Shown: positions 1 to 9,825, counted from the stretch's first letter. The stretch: DNA of 64,000 bases from GCA-2705995 sp048267965 (GCA_048267965.1 JBLWWK010000014.1:1-64000); one strand, 5' to 3'. Translations and numbers: made by a program. Notes: generated by a model from the letters alone, not told the origin.

Positions 1-430
1 ATGTTATTTGCTCCACCTACGTGCTTTGATTTTTTGAACAAAAATCGCAACTGCGGTGGCAAAAACATCTATCACTGACAAAAGTCACAGTATCCGATTT
101 CCAATCGAATTTGGATTTGAGCACTCTTTGTTTTTGAACAATGAAAACTGCAGACTTTCATCTTCTCTAAAGAATCTAACTCAGAATCTCTAAAAACCCT
201 ATCAAGTCGGTAGACTTGAGATTTTCGGCATCGGATGGTTTTGGTAGAAATACCAGTGAGCGCAGCGAAACCGAACACGCTGTTTGAGCTCAGGCATCGA
301 CTTTTTGTCAAAAAAGGCGCTAATGCCGTTTGCGAGTTCGGGTGAGGTAGTGGAGTGAACGCCAGTAGTTCAACAAAATCTAATACGCAGCCTTGAATTT
401 TTGTTTCTTTTGGTTCAAGCCAAAAGAAAG
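1..430 (-). repeat. Dispersed intergenic repeat, copy A (inverted relative to copy B at 36929-37352)
   Basis: Read on the minus strand, this stretch matches 36929-37352 nearly along its whole length. It runs from the hairpin at 404-429 through the segments around 301-390, 215-290 and 30-110. Identity looks like roughly 85-90 percent by eye, with small indels. One end is a perfect 10-bp hairpin (404-413 with 420-429, arms TTTCTTTTGG and CCAAAAGAAA). The other end leaves the window at base 1, so the full length is unknown. No transposase or conserved reading frame is present. The short reading frames inside it are by-products of the repeat. It is probably a non-autonomous mobile or REP-like element of this genome. 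Confidence 0.8.
404..429. repeat. Perfect 10-bp hairpin at one end of repeat copy A
   Basis: The arms TTTCTTTTGG (404-413) and CCAAAAGAAA (420-429) pair perfectly around a 6-nt loop. The same hairpin ends copy B at 36929-36954. Its conservation at the element boundary suggests it is part of the mobile unit and not a chance terminator, although it could also end transcripts. Confidence 0.7.
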
Positions 431-570
431 AGAAGAATCTCTTTTTTACATTCTTTTCATAGAATCCAACTCAAAATGCCGAAAAAAAAAAATCTCTTTT
501 ATTATAACAAGCAGCACAAATCAAGCAAAACACGGTTCCTACCGCTATATCAAGAAAACAAAACAACCCG

Positions 571-578
571 TACTTTTG
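571..578 (+). promoter_or_regulatory. Bacteroidota -7 box (TACTTTTG) before lipB
   Basis: TACTTTTG fits the Bacteroidota primary-sigma -7 consensus TAnnTTTG and ends only four bases before the lipB ATG at 583. The transcript would therefore be leaderless or nearly so. No TTG is seen at the ideal -33 position. An exact GGTTCCTACC motif lies at 534-543, just upstream. Confidence 0.4.
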
Positions 579-582
579 TAGT

Positions 583-1302
583 ATGAAAACAGTGGATGAG
601 GTTCGAAAAGTGCAACTTGAGAATTGGGGATTAATCGACTACCAAGAGGCGTGGAGTAAGCAAGAAGAAATTTTTAAGTCGATTGTTGATTTAAAAATGG
701 CGAATCGAAAAAAAGAAGAAGCCAATGAACCAATTATTACTCCACCGAATCATCTCATTTTTTGTGAACATCCGCATGTATACACCTTAGGAAAAAGTGG
801 CTCACTTGATAATCTTTTACTTTCAGAAGAAGGCTTAAAAGAGAAAAAGGCTGTTTTTTATAAAATCAATCGGGGTGGAGATATCACCTACCATGGTCCT
901 GGGCAAATTGTATGTTATCCTATTCTTGATTTGGAGCAGTTTTTTACCGACATCCATAAATACTTGCGTTTTTTAGAAGAAGCTGTGATTAAAACACTGG
1001 CAGAATATGGAATTATAGGAGATCGATATCCGGGTTATACGGGTGTTTGGATTGATCCTGAAGGAGAAAATGCTCGAAAAATTTGCGCAATGGGTGTTCG
1101 TTGTTCCCGTTGGGTAACGATGCACGGTTTGGCTTTTAATGTAAATGCTAACCTTGATTATTTTGGAAATATTGTTCCGTGTGGTATAGACGACAAGGCC
1201 GTTACAAGCATGGAAAAAGAGTTAGGAGAAAAAATAAATATTCAAGAAGTTCAGCAAAAATTACAAGGCCATATTGTCGAACAATTTCAAATTATAATCT
1301 AA
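583..1302 (+). CDS. lipB: Octanoyl-[acyl-carrier-protein]:protein N-octanoyltransferase (LipB)
   Basis: It moves the octanoyl group from octanoyl-ACP to lipoyl-domain lysines, the first step of endogenous lipoate synthesis, and acts in the cytoplasm. The 239-residue protein has the usual LipB landmarks in order: HPHVYTLG (63-70), the RGGDITYHGPGQ substrate loop (97-108), ARKICAMG with the catalytic Lys (about K166), HGLAFN (181-186) and VPCG with the catalytic Cys (about C200). Length is typical, with a slightly long N-terminus. The ATG at 583 is chosen because it lies directly after a TACTTTTG promoter box and begins the conserved protein. It stands alone between a repeat and an unrelated operon. 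Identification is firm. Confidence 0.96.
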   Translation: MKTVDEVRKVQLENWGLIDYQEAWSKQEEIFKSIVDLKMANRKKEEANEPIITPPNHLIFCEHPHVYTLGKSGSLDNLLLSEEGLKEKKAVFYKINRGGDITYHGPGQIVCYPILDLEQFFTDIHKYLRFLEEAVIKTLAEYGIIGDRYPGYTGVWIDPEGENARKICAMGVRCSRWVTMHGLAFNVNANLDYFGNIVPCGIDDKAVTSMEKELGEKINIQEVQQKLQGHIVEQFQIII

Positions 1303-1374
1303 ATTATATAAGAATTAATGACTAACTATTGAACAACTTGGTTATTTTCGGAGAAATTAAACCCTGTTGTACTT

Positions 1375-4300
1375 ATGAATTTCGCTTCTAAATCACCTCT
1401 TTTAGGGTGCCTTTTTTTGATAGGTTCCCTAACCACTAATGCCCAAAATACTTACAAGTACGATCCTTCTTACATATTGTTAGAAAGCGCCTACGAAGAT
1501 GTAGAAGAAGGTGATACGCTCAGTGCTATTGAAACATTAGAAACTATTCATGTTTCTGATACTAATTACATGAAAGCATTAGGCGATCGAATTTTTCTTC
1601 TTACCGAGATGGGTAACGCCAAAAAATCGATTGGTCTTTTAGAAGAGGCTCTGAAAAACCCGGGCAATTCTGAGCACAGGTATTTGCTACAGAAAGTTTC
1701 AGCATTAAAAGAATTAGAAAAGTTTGACGAAGCTGCCCAAACCATAGAAGAAGGTTTAAAGAAGTTTCCTTACTCTTCGAATCTTTATTTACACAAGGCA
1801 GATTTACACAAAGATTTAGATAACATTGAAAAGGCAGTAGATTTTTACGAAAAAGCTATTTTCTTTAACTATTACAATGTAGATGCCCATACAAAGTTAG
1901 GTCTTACTTACGCAGAAAACGGCTACATCACCGAAGGTTTAATTTGCATTACAACAGCCGCCCTTTTAGATAACCAAAGCGATTTAAGTAGAACCAGAAT
2001 TGCGTACTTAGAATCTTTAGCAGAAAATAATCACGAAAAAGTTGAAGACCCAGTAAAAATACCTCAAGCACTTGACTTAGAAGAAATTGATCTTCTTTTC
2101 GAGAACCGAATTGCTCTTAGTGATGAATATAAAATCAAGTCGAAATTTAAAAGCTTTAACATCGCCAAATCGTTACACTTGCTTTACGAAAAGTTGCCGA
2201 AAACGGTTCCTTCTAAACCTTTCTGGAACGAAAACTATCTTGACCTCTACGCTCAATTAAAAGAAAAAGAAGAATTCGATCATCAAATAATCTATTTGCT
2301 CATTTCTTACCGAGGCGTAGATTCAAAAGTCACCAAAGAATCTAACAAACCGAAAAACAATCTAACTTATTTTATTCGCAGAACTGGAGGAAAAATTGCT
2401 ACAATTTCAGGTAGAGATCGTCACGAAGAGGCTATTCATCCTGAAGGAACCCAACTTCATTTTTCTGATGGTAATTTAACCGCTTATGGTAACTACACAA
2501 ATGGATACTCTCTTGAGGGGGGTAAAACCACAGTAGACGATTGGGTTTATTTCCATCCTAACCAAGTAATTTCTTCTATCGGCAGCTATAACAAATCTGG
2601 AGAACGAAAAGGAGAATGGGTTTGGTTTTTCGATAATGGAGACACCTCACACGTAATTAACTTTGTTGAGGATAAAAAAGTGGGTAGGTACAGAAGTTAT
2701 CACAAAGGCAATGTAATCAGCTACGATTATGTGTTAGACGAGAACGAAGAAGTACAAGGCCTTGTAAAAGAAAAATTTGTGAACGGTGCTAAGTATGCCG
2801 AAACCAATTACAAAGACGATAAAAAGAACGGAGTTCAGCATTATTTCAACTTAACGGGCGGTATTCGCAGAACCAATATTTACAACGAAGAAGGGCTACT
2901 TTCAGATTCAGCTGTTTCTTATTACGCTAACGGAAAAATACGCTCTGTAGAGCATTTCGACAACGGTGAACTTACTGGAACGGCTACTTATTATCACAAC
3001 GATGGCAAAACCATTCACTCTACTGGTAAATTAGAAGATGGCTTAAAAGAAGGTGAATGGGTGTTTTACCATCCTAACGGAAAGCTCAGAGAAAAAGGCT
3101 CTTACAAAAAAGGTTCTCCCATCGATTATTGGGAAGTTTACGATATTGATGGAATTCTAGAAAACTCATACACTTACGATTCTAACCGTAAAATCAACGG
3201 GGTTTCTAAATCGTACTACCAAGGTAAATTGGTTCGTGAAGAAACCTTTAAAAATGGTACCATCACCAGTTATGTTTGCTACGATTTAGAAGGAAACATT
3301 ATTGGCGAAGGCAAAACCAAAAGAAATGAATTAGCCGTAGAAACGTATTATCCGAACGGGAACATTCAAACCCAAGGAAAATACGAAGATGGAAAACGAT
3401 CTGGCATCTGGACGTACTACAACGAAAACGGTTCAGTTTCAGGAGTAGAGAGATACTACCAAGATAAGCTCAACGCTAAAGACAGTGCATTTTATGCAAC
3501 AGGCGAGTTAAGCGCTATTGATATGTATAACATCAATGGAGAAAGAGATGGATTGGCTTATTCTCTTTATAGAAACGGAAACACGAAGTCGTATACCTAT
3601 TACGAACAGGATGTTATTAACGGAGTTTCATGCGAGTTCAGCATCTTTGGAGATACCCTCAATTCGATGTATTACCTCAACGAGAAGAAATACGGAGATT
3701 ACACAGACTATTGGTTCAACGGCCAACCCAGCATTAAAATCAACTATTTTAACAACTTACGCTCAACCTATTCGGTTTTCGATACCTTGGGTAACCTCGT
3801 TTTGGAACAAGACATTCGATTGGGCGACAAAACGGTAAAACAAACCTTTGCCAACGGTAATACCAAAAGCATTGCCCATTACAGAAATGGCGTTACACAT
3901 GGTAAATACCAATGGTTTTATCCTGAAGGAACCATAGACACCGAGGGTGAAATTTTTAACGGAGATCGACATGGCATCTGGGTTTGGAAAAACCCCAACG
4001 GAACCATTGATACTCGAGGAGAATACAATTACGGAAACCGCATAGGTGTTTGGTTGTACCAAGATGATTTCGGAAGAAAAACCTCAGAAGGATCTTTCAA
4101 TGCCAATGGCCAAAAAACAGGAGAATGGAAATACTATCATCCAAACGGTAAAATCTCGTTAACGCGCAACTACCAAAACGGTAAAAAAGAGGGCAAAGCC
4201 GAGTATTTCGATGATTTAGGCAATTTACAATACGTTCTTTTCTACCAACAAGATTTGCTTCTTGGTTATTCGTATAACGATGCCAACGGAAACCTAAAAG

Positions 4301-4698
4301 AAATGATTCCGCTAGAAAACGAAACCGGTAAAATTGAGGCCTACTTTGCCAATGGTAAAAAATCAACCGTTAAAGAATATTACTACGGTTATATCAATGG
4401 CGAATACACTAAATACCGCAACAACGGAACAGTAGTTTATACCTCCAATTCAGAAAACTATATGTACGAAGGCGAAGCCAGTACTTACTATAGCAATGGT
4501 AAAAAAGCCGAATCGCTTACCTATACCAACGATGTTTTAAACGGACCAGCTACGTATTACTACGAGTCGGGTAAACCTTACTTAGAAGCTCATTATAGAG
4601 CAGGTGAAAAACACGGAACTTTCAAGTATTACTCTCCAACCGGAAAACTTGAAAAACAAGTAGTTTACAACACAGGAACGCTTATAGATGCTCTTTAA
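1375..4698 (+). CDS. Large exported TPR/MORN-repeat protein (YwqK-type repeats)
   Basis: The protein has 1107 residues. It starts with a signal peptide ending near TNAQ (residue 24), followed by a TPR-like helical region (about 30-230). A linker follows, and from about residue 330 to the end there is a long run of MORN_2/YwqK-type repeats of about 22-24 residues, many with a YxxNGK or YYxNG core. Such repeats form extended beta-sheet solenoids and are often labelled YwqK-family antitoxin by homology. Nothing here supports an antitoxin role: the protein is exported, very large and has no toxin partner. It heads a three-gene unit, with its last 11 bases overlapping the next gene. A surface or periplasmic scaffold role is inference only. 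Confidence 0.8.
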   Translation: MNFASKSPLLGCLFLIGSLTTNAQNTYKYDPSYILLESAYEDVEEGDTLSAIETLETIHVSDTNYMKALGDRIFLLTEMGNAKKSIGLLEEALKNPGNSEHRYLLQKVSALKELEKFDEAAQTIEEGLKKFPYSSNLYLHKADLHKDLDNIEKAVDFYEKAIFFNYYNVDAHTKLGLTYAENGYITEGLICITTAALLDNQSDLSRTRIAYLESLAENNHEKVEDPVKIPQALDLEEIDLLFENRIALSDEYKIKSKFKSFNIAKSLHLLYEKLPKTVPSKPFWNENYLDLYAQLKEKEEFDHQIIYLLISYRGVDSKVTKESNKPKNNLTYFIRRTGGKIATISGRDRHEEAIHPEGTQLHFSDGNLTAYGNYTNGYSLEGGKTTVDDWVYFHPNQVISSIGSYNKSGERKGEWVWFFDNGDTSHVINFVEDKKVGRYRSYHKGNVISYDYVLDENEEVQGLVKEKFVNGAKYAETNYKDDKKNGVQHYFNLTGGIRRTNIYNEEGLLSDSAVSYYANGKIRSVEHFDNGELTGTATYYHNDGKTIHSTGKLEDGLKEGEWVFYHPNGKLREKGSYKKGSPIDYWEVYDIDGILENSYTYDSNRKINGVSKSYYQGKLVREETFKNGTITSYVCYDLEGNIIGEGKTKRNELAVETYYPNGNIQTQGKYEDGKRSGIWTYYNENGSVSGVERYYQDKLNAKDSAFYATGELSAIDMYNINGERDGLAYSLYRNGNTKSYTYYEQDVINGVSCEFSIFGDTLNSMYYLNEKKYGDYTDYWFNGQPSIKINYFNNLRSTYSVFDTLGNLVLEQDIRLGDKTVKQTFANGNTKSIAHYRNGVTHGKYQWFYPEGTIDTEGEIFNGDRHGIWVWKNPNGTIDTRGEYNYGNRIGVWLYQDDFGRKTSEGSFNANGQKTGEWKYYHPNGKISLTRNYQNGKKEGKAEYFDDLGNLQYVLFYQQDLLLGYSYNDANGNLKEMIPLENETGKIEAYFANGKKSTVKEYYYGYINGEYTKYRNNGTVVYTSNSENYMYEGEASTYYSNGKKAESLTYTNDVLNGPATYYYESGKPYLEAHYRAGEKHGTFKYYSPTGKLEKQVVYNTGTLIDAL

Positions 4699-6646
4699 AA
4701 ACATTTTATCTCTATTTGTTTTGGTTACAATTTCGATGGCACTTTGCTCTCCGTTAAGAGGGCAAACGCCTGAGGAATTGTCTCAGAAGTGGCAAGAAAA
4801 ATATCCGAAATCTAACGGTGTTTTTCTCACTCACCAAAAAGAAATTACTATCGATTATCACTCAAAAAAAGGAGTTACCACTTCTTCTGTTGATACCTAC
4901 GAAAAACTACTCTTTAACACCAAAGCCAAGCGTTACAGTACCTCTTCTATTTATACCAGTTCTTTTGTTGAAAGTTCAATAATAGATGCATATTCGAGTA
5001 TTCCATCTAACGGAAAATACAAGAAGGTGAAAGTAGACGATTTTACCGAAGCCGAAGATTTTGGTAATGGTATTTTCTACAACGATTCAAAACGAATTTC
5101 TTTCAAGTTTTCTGGCATAACCGAAAACGCTAAAACGTATTATTCTTACAAAACCAACTACATAGACCCTCGTTTTTTAGGTTCGTTCTACTTTAATTCT
5201 TTCTTACCTATTGTAGAATCTAAACTGGTAATCTATTGCGATAAAAACGTTGAAATAAAATGGAAAACCTTCGGTACAGAAACCGAAAACATTGAATATT
5301 CAGCTACAGAAGATCGAAAATATACGGTTCACAAATGGGTATTTAAAGATGTGCCGGTTATACGTATGGGTGCGCAGTCGCCCGCAAGTAGCTATTTAAG
5401 TCCGCACATTCAATTTCGAATTGCCAACATTAAAACCGATACGGGCCGTGTTGCTGTTCTCAACACCATTGCCGATTTAAACAGTTGGTACGCCACTTTT
5501 ATCGATTCGTTGGCCACCGAAAATTGGCAATCTCTACAACCGCTTTCAGATAGTATTGTGGCTGGGACAACTAGCGAGTTCGAAAAAGTAAAAGCCATCT
5601 ATTATTGGGTGCAAAGTAATATTCGCTACGTAGCTTTCGAAGATGGTTTAGGTGGTTTTATTCCGCGCCCGGCTGAGTTAGTTTGTCAACGAAAGTTTGG
5701 CGATTGTAAAGATATGAGTCACTTACTTTTTTCGTTGCTTAAATGCCAAGGAATAAAAGGGCATCATACCTGGATTGGCTCACGTGTTAAACCTTACAAA
5801 TACTCTGAATTTCCTTCTCCGCTGATCGATAACCACATGATTTGCACCTATTACGATTCGGTAGGAACCCCGCACTTTCTAGATGCTACCGCTAACTTTT
5901 TGTCTATTTATCAACCCAACTCGTTTATTCAGGGTAAAGAGGCACTTGTTCAGTTTTCGAAAGACAGCTTTAGAATAGAAACGGTTCCTACCGCTACTGC
6001 ATTACAAAACAGTTATTTAGATACATTTTCAATTACTATTCGTGAAGATTTAAAGGTAGAAGGAACCGGGTCTGCCTATCTAGGTGGTTACATGAAAAAC
6101 GAAGTAGTTGAACGCATTAACACGTTTACTTCTGAAAAGAAAGATCGCTATTTTCAATCGCTTTTTAGTAGAGGAAGTGATAAATCTCACGGGAAATTAA
6201 TTGCCACTAACAACCTAACAGAAAGAGATTTACCGCTAAAACTCACCTACGAATTTGGGATAGAAGATTACCTAACAGCTTACGAAAACGAAGTGTATTT
6301 GAATCCGCATTTATTCAAAGACATACTTTCTTACCAACTAGACGAAGAAGAACATCCGCATTTTATAGAGCAAGATTATAAACAGTTATTTGCTGTGGCT
6401 ATGTCGATTACTCCGCCACCAGGTTTTAAAATAAAACAACTACCTGAAAGCAGAGTAATTTCTAACGATGTGGCTTCTTACAAAGTAAATTATTCGATGA
6501 AAAACGACCAAAACAGTGCGCTGGTAACCATCGAATACGAAGAGAAATTTATACTTCTTCCAGAGCAAGCATATCCTGATTACCAAACTATTCTTAAAGA
6601 ACTTAACCACTCGTTTTCAGAGTTAATAATTTTCGAAAAATTATGA
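4688..6646 (+). CDS. DUF3857 and transglutaminase-like exported protein with intact catalytic triad
   Basis: The 652-residue protein has a signal peptide (about 1-26), an N-terminal DUF3857 beta-rich domain (about 60-250) and a transglutaminase-like core (about 280-410). The core carries a complete Cys-His-Asp triad: C340 in FGDCKDMSHLL, H383 in DNHMICTYY and D399 in HFLDATANF. A beta-sandwich C-terminus follows. Members of this family are common in Bacteroidota and their substrates are mostly unknown; a cysteine peptidase or amidase acting in the periplasm is plausible. The gene overlaps its upstream neighbour by 11 bases and its downstream neighbour by ATGA, so the three are probably co-translated. 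Two exact GGTAGGAACC-type motifs lie inside it (5860 and 5983). Confidence 0.88.
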   Translation: MLFKNILSLFVLVTISMALCSPLRGQTPEELSQKWQEKYPKSNGVFLTHQKEITIDYHSKKGVTTSSVDTYEKLLFNTKAKRYSTSSIYTSSFVESSIIDAYSSIPSNGKYKKVKVDDFTEAEDFGNGIFYNDSKRISFKFSGITENAKTYYSYKTNYIDPRFLGSFYFNSFLPIVESKLVIYCDKNVEIKWKTFGTETENIEYSATEDRKYTVHKWVFKDVPVIRMGAQSPASSYLSPHIQFRIANIKTDTGRVAVLNTIADLNSWYATFIDSLATENWQSLQPLSDSIVAGTTSEFEKVKAIYYWVQSNIRYVAFEDGLGGFIPRPAELVCQRKFGDCKDMSHLLFSLLKCQGIKGHHTWIGSRVKPYKYSEFPSPLIDNHMICTYYDSVGTPHFLDATANFLSIYQPNSFIQGKEALVQFSKDSFRIETVPTATALQNSYLDTFSITIREDLKVEGTGSAYLGGYMKNEVVERINTFTSEKKDRYFQSLFSRGSDKSHGKLIATNNLTERDLPLKLTYEFGIEDYLTAYENEVYLNPHLFKDILSYQLDEEEHPHFIEQDYKQLFAVAMSITPPPGFKIKQLPESRVISNDVASYKVNYSMKNDQNSALVTIEYEEKFILLPEQAYPDYQTILKELNHSFSELIIFEKL

Positions 6647-8598
6647 AACTTTCCCACATTTTAATGGCTTTTGCCTTTTTTGCCTTTTACACTTCTTCTT
6701 TCGGTCAAATGATTCATTTCACCTACGATTGGGAAGATGAACCTGTTCGTTTAGAACTCAACGATTCTTTACAAAAACAGCCCGCTGTTATTACTAAAAA
6801 CGTGAGAATTATTGAATTTTATTCAGACGTTGCTTCTCAATCAATTTTTGAATATTACACCTTTCACAAGAAAATTAGAGTTAACAACGAAAAAGCCATC
6901 GAGAACTATAATCAGGTTTATATCTCAACCGAAAACTTGATCAACTTAGAAAATGCGAAAGCCCGCGTAATCTTGCCAGATGGCGAAATCATTCTTTTCG
7001 ATAAATCGAACATAAAAAGTGCTGAAAACTTAGAAGATGGGGGTTCTTATCTTTTCTTCCCTATCGATGGTATTGTAAAAGATGCTGAGGTAGAAATATT
7101 GTATACTGTTAAGAGCAATCCGCAAGTAGAGGGTCGTTTAATTCGTATGCAAAACAGTGCCTGGAACTTAAACAATACCATTCGCTTAGTTTGTCCGGAT
7201 GCTATGCGTTTCAACATTAAAACCTATGGCGATTTTGAACCCACAGAATTCGATAGCATTGCCGAAAATGTAATTGAATACAATTTTACGGTAGACTCTT
7301 TACCACCAACGGCCAACGAGCAGTTCGATGCGTATTTGGCGTATCGAAGTGGTATTCTTTACACCCTAGATCGCTATTACAACAACCGCAACTTTGTGAG
7401 TTACGGTAAAATTTCTGAGAATTTTTGGAACAACTCCCATCCAGAACTTTCAAAATCTACCTTAAAAACCATTAAGAAAAAACTAAAGTCAGAAATAAAA
7501 ATTGAATCGTATACCCAGCTAGAAGATAAGATTAGAGCAATTGAAGACTACATAAAAACGCATTATTTTATCTCTAACCAAGCCAAAAGCAGCGATGTAG
7601 ACAAAACTCTTTCTGAGTTGTTTACTACCCAGTTTGGTATGACAAAAATCACCTGTGCATTTTTAGATGCTGCCGGTATTTCTTACCAAATGGGATTAAA
7701 CTGCAACCGTTTCGAGCTTAAATTCGATAAAGATTTTGAGGCCACTCCGTTTCTACAAGAATCGTTTCTTTATTTCCCAGAAATTGATCAGTATTTAGTA
7801 GCCTATGGCGAATTGACTCGCTTAGGTTTGCTACCGTATGAGTTTACCCATAACTACGCATTAATTTTGAAAGAAGTAACCGTAGGCGATTATTCTACCG
7901 CTGTAGGCAAAGTACAGTTTATAGAAGCAGCTCCAGCATCAAAAACACTTACTACCTTAGAACTTGAACTCGATGTATCAGACCCTTCTCAAGAAATACC
8001 CATTCAAGTAAAAAGAGAAATGAATGGGTATGCCGCTTACGAATTGCAGCCACTTTTTTCTGCTATTGACGAAGAAAATAAAACCGAATTGGTAGAAGGT
8101 ATGGTTAAAATCGTGGGCGAAGATGCCACCGTTAACACAGCAGAAGTGCACAACATCGAAATTGAAGATGTGCAAAGAAAACCGCTCATTTTCGAAGGCG
8201 AAATAGTTTCCCCTAAAATAATTGAAAAAGCAGGCGACAAATACTTGTTTAACATTGGGCAACTCATTGGGCAACAGTCTAATCTCTACAGCAACCTAGA
8301 AAGACAACATCCAATAGAAAACAATTACAACCGCAAGTATACGCGTAAAATTAAAGTTCAATTGCCTGAAAATTACGCTACTAAAAACCTAGAAGAGCTC
8401 AACTTTGAAGTCAATGTTTTAGAAGGAACCGCTCGCTTTAAAAGTTGGTACGAACTCAACGGAAAAGAACTAATCGTTTATAACGAAGAAGATTACGAGC
8501 AAATTGAATACCCAAAAGAAGACTACGAAGAGTTTAAAAAAGTAATTAACGCAGCAGCTGATTTTAACAAAATCACCCTCGTACTCATTAAAGAGTAA
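6643..8598 (+). CDS. DUF3857 and transglutaminase-like exported protein, catalytic Cys missing
   Basis: A 651-residue paralogue of the preceding protein in domain plan: signal peptide ending around SSFGQ, DUF3857 region (about 50-240), transglutaminase-like core (about 280-400) and C-terminal beta domain. Where the active partner has FGDCKDM, this one reads FGMTKIT (331-337), so the nucleophilic Cys is replaced by T334. A later Cys (ITCAFL) sits four residues on and is unlikely to substitute. It looks like a pseudoenzyme paired with an active enzyme, perhaps forming a heteromer, but partnership is inferred only from adjacency (ATGA overlap) and shared architecture. Confidence 0.82.
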   Translation: MKLSHILMAFAFFAFYTSSFGQMIHFTYDWEDEPVRLELNDSLQKQPAVITKNVRIIEFYSDVASQSIFEYYTFHKKIRVNNEKAIENYNQVYISTENLINLENAKARVILPDGEIILFDKSNIKSAENLEDGGSYLFFPIDGIVKDAEVEILYTVKSNPQVEGRLIRMQNSAWNLNNTIRLVCPDAMRFNIKTYGDFEPTEFDSIAENVIEYNFTVDSLPPTANEQFDAYLAYRSGILYTLDRYYNNRNFVSYGKISENFWNNSHPELSKSTLKTIKKKLKSEIKIESYTQLEDKIRAIEDYIKTHYFISNQAKSSDVDKTLSELFTTQFGMTKITCAFLDAAGISYQMGLNCNRFELKFDKDFEATPFLQESFLYFPEIDQYLVAYGELTRLGLLPYEFTHNYALILKEVTVGDYSTAVGKVQFIEAAPASKTLTTLELELDVSDPSQEIPIQVKREMNGYAAYELQPLFSAIDEENKTELVEGMVKIVGEDATVNTAEVHNIEIEDVQRKPLIFEGEIVSPKIIEKAGDKYLFNIGQLIGQQSNLYSNLERQHPIENNYNRKYTRKIKVQLPENYATKNLEELNFEVNVLEGTARFKSWYELNGKELIVYNEEDYEQIEYPKEDYEEFKKVINAAADFNKITLVLIKE

Positions 8599-8643
8599 AA
8601 ACTTCATTAAAAACGGTACTTTTAACTTTAAAACCGTTGAAAA

Positions 8644-9819
8644 ATGAAGAAGACCAAGCGCTTAATCTATCTTATTGTTGGGCTACTAATTGTTCATGTT
8701 TTATTGGTAGCCACTCACTACGATTACTTGTATTCGGTAATTCGGTTAACGGTTATGAAGGGCAAATTGGGCCCTTCTATCGATGAGTATTCTGCGTTTT
8801 CTAATCGAATTGTAGAAGCACCAAAAACAGCACAACCTTGGCCACAAAGCACTCAATACAATCAAACACCGGTTCCTACCGAACATCTAAAAGAGTTAGA
8901 ACGCCTAGAATCCGTTGCCTACTTGGTGATTAAAAACGATTCTATTTGTACCGAGTTATATTGGGATCAATATACCGAAAACACACCTTCTAACTCGTTT
9001 TCTATGGCAAAATCAATAGTAAGTTTTGCGGTAGGATCCCTCATCACAGAAAAGAAAATCAACAGCGTTGCAGATCCCGTTTGCAAGTATTTACCGCAGT
9101 ACTGCCAAGGCGATGCTGCTCAATTAACCATTCGCGATTTGCTTACCATGAGCTCAGGAATCAACTTCGATGAGCATTACATGAATCCGCTAGCTTACCC
9201 AGCTAAAGCCAACTACGGAAGAGATTTAATTGAACTGAATCAAGAATACCAAGTAACCCAAACCCCTGGCGAAACCTTTAATTACCAAAGCGGAACCACC
9301 CAAATTTTAGCCTTTTTAGTAGAAGAAGTTGCCCAGCAAACGTTAAGCGAATACATCTCAGAAAAATTCTGGAAACCCATGGGCGCAGAACAAGACGCAC
9401 TTTGGAGTCTCGACCACGAAAATGGAAATGAAAAAGCCTTTTGCTGTTTTAATTCGAATGCTCGTGATTTTGCCCGTTGGGGTTATTTAGCACTTCATCA
9501 CGGAAAATGGAACCAACAATCACTCATCGATTCTATATTTGTAGCCGAAGCTACTCAACCTGCTACTTGGCTAAAAGAAAAAAATGGCCAGACCAACACC
9601 CGCTACGGATACCAATGGTGGACCTTCCCTGATTACAAAAACAAGTACAACCTATTTTACATGCGAGGCATTTTGGGCCAGTATGTAATTGTTATACCAG
9701 AAGAAAATATGGTAGTTGTGCGATTAGGGCATAAAAGAGAATCTGCTGGAGACGAACATCCTAAAGATTTTTACCACTGGGTAGATGCAGCGTTAGAAAT
9801 GTATGCAGATAGCAAGTAA
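8644..9819 (+). CDS. Membrane-anchored serine hydrolase, beta-lactamase class C/penicillin-binding-protein fold
   Basis: The 391-residue protein has one N-terminal transmembrane helix (about 7-25) followed by a beta-lactamase-family hydrolase domain. The SxxK motif is S120-M-A-K123 within SFSMAK. The second motif, normally YxN, appears as Y214-Q-S. A C-terminal RLGH stands where the KTG/HxG motif is expected. Family members include D-aminopeptidases, esterases and 6-aminohexanoate-dimer hydrolases, so the substrate cannot be named; beta-lactam resistance is not implied. A possible -7-like TACTTTTA lies about 28 bases upstream. The gene contains one GGTTCCTACC (8871) and one GGTAGGATCC (9030) motif. 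Confidence 0.85.
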   Translation: MKKTKRLIYLIVGLLIVHVLLVATHYDYLYSVIRLTVMKGKLGPSIDEYSAFSNRIVEAPKTAQPWPQSTQYNQTPVPTEHLKELERLESVAYLVIKNDSICTELYWDQYTENTPSNSFSMAKSIVSFAVGSLITEKKINSVADPVCKYLPQYCQGDAAQLTIRDLLTMSSGINFDEHYMNPLAYPAKANYGRDLIELNQEYQVTQTPGETFNYQSGTTQILAFLVEEVAQQTLSEYISEKFWKPMGAEQDALWSLDHENGNEKAFCCFNSNARDFARWGYLALHHGKWNQQSLIDSIFVAEATQPATWLKEKNGQTNTRYGYQWWTFPDYKNKYNLFYMRGILGQYVIVIPEENMVVVRLGHKRESAGDEHPKDFYHWVDAALEMYADSK

Positions 9820-9825
9820 TAAATT

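Noticed and set aside
72..311. 79-codon minus-strand reading frame in repeat copy A
   Set aside because: It lies wholly in the dispersed repeat; copy B carries indels that break it, and composition is not protein-like.
393..586. Two overlapping 61-62 codon plus-strand frames before lipB
   Set aside because: They span the repeat hairpin and the lipB promoter; the related frame at 36774-36965 shares only the repeat-derived start.
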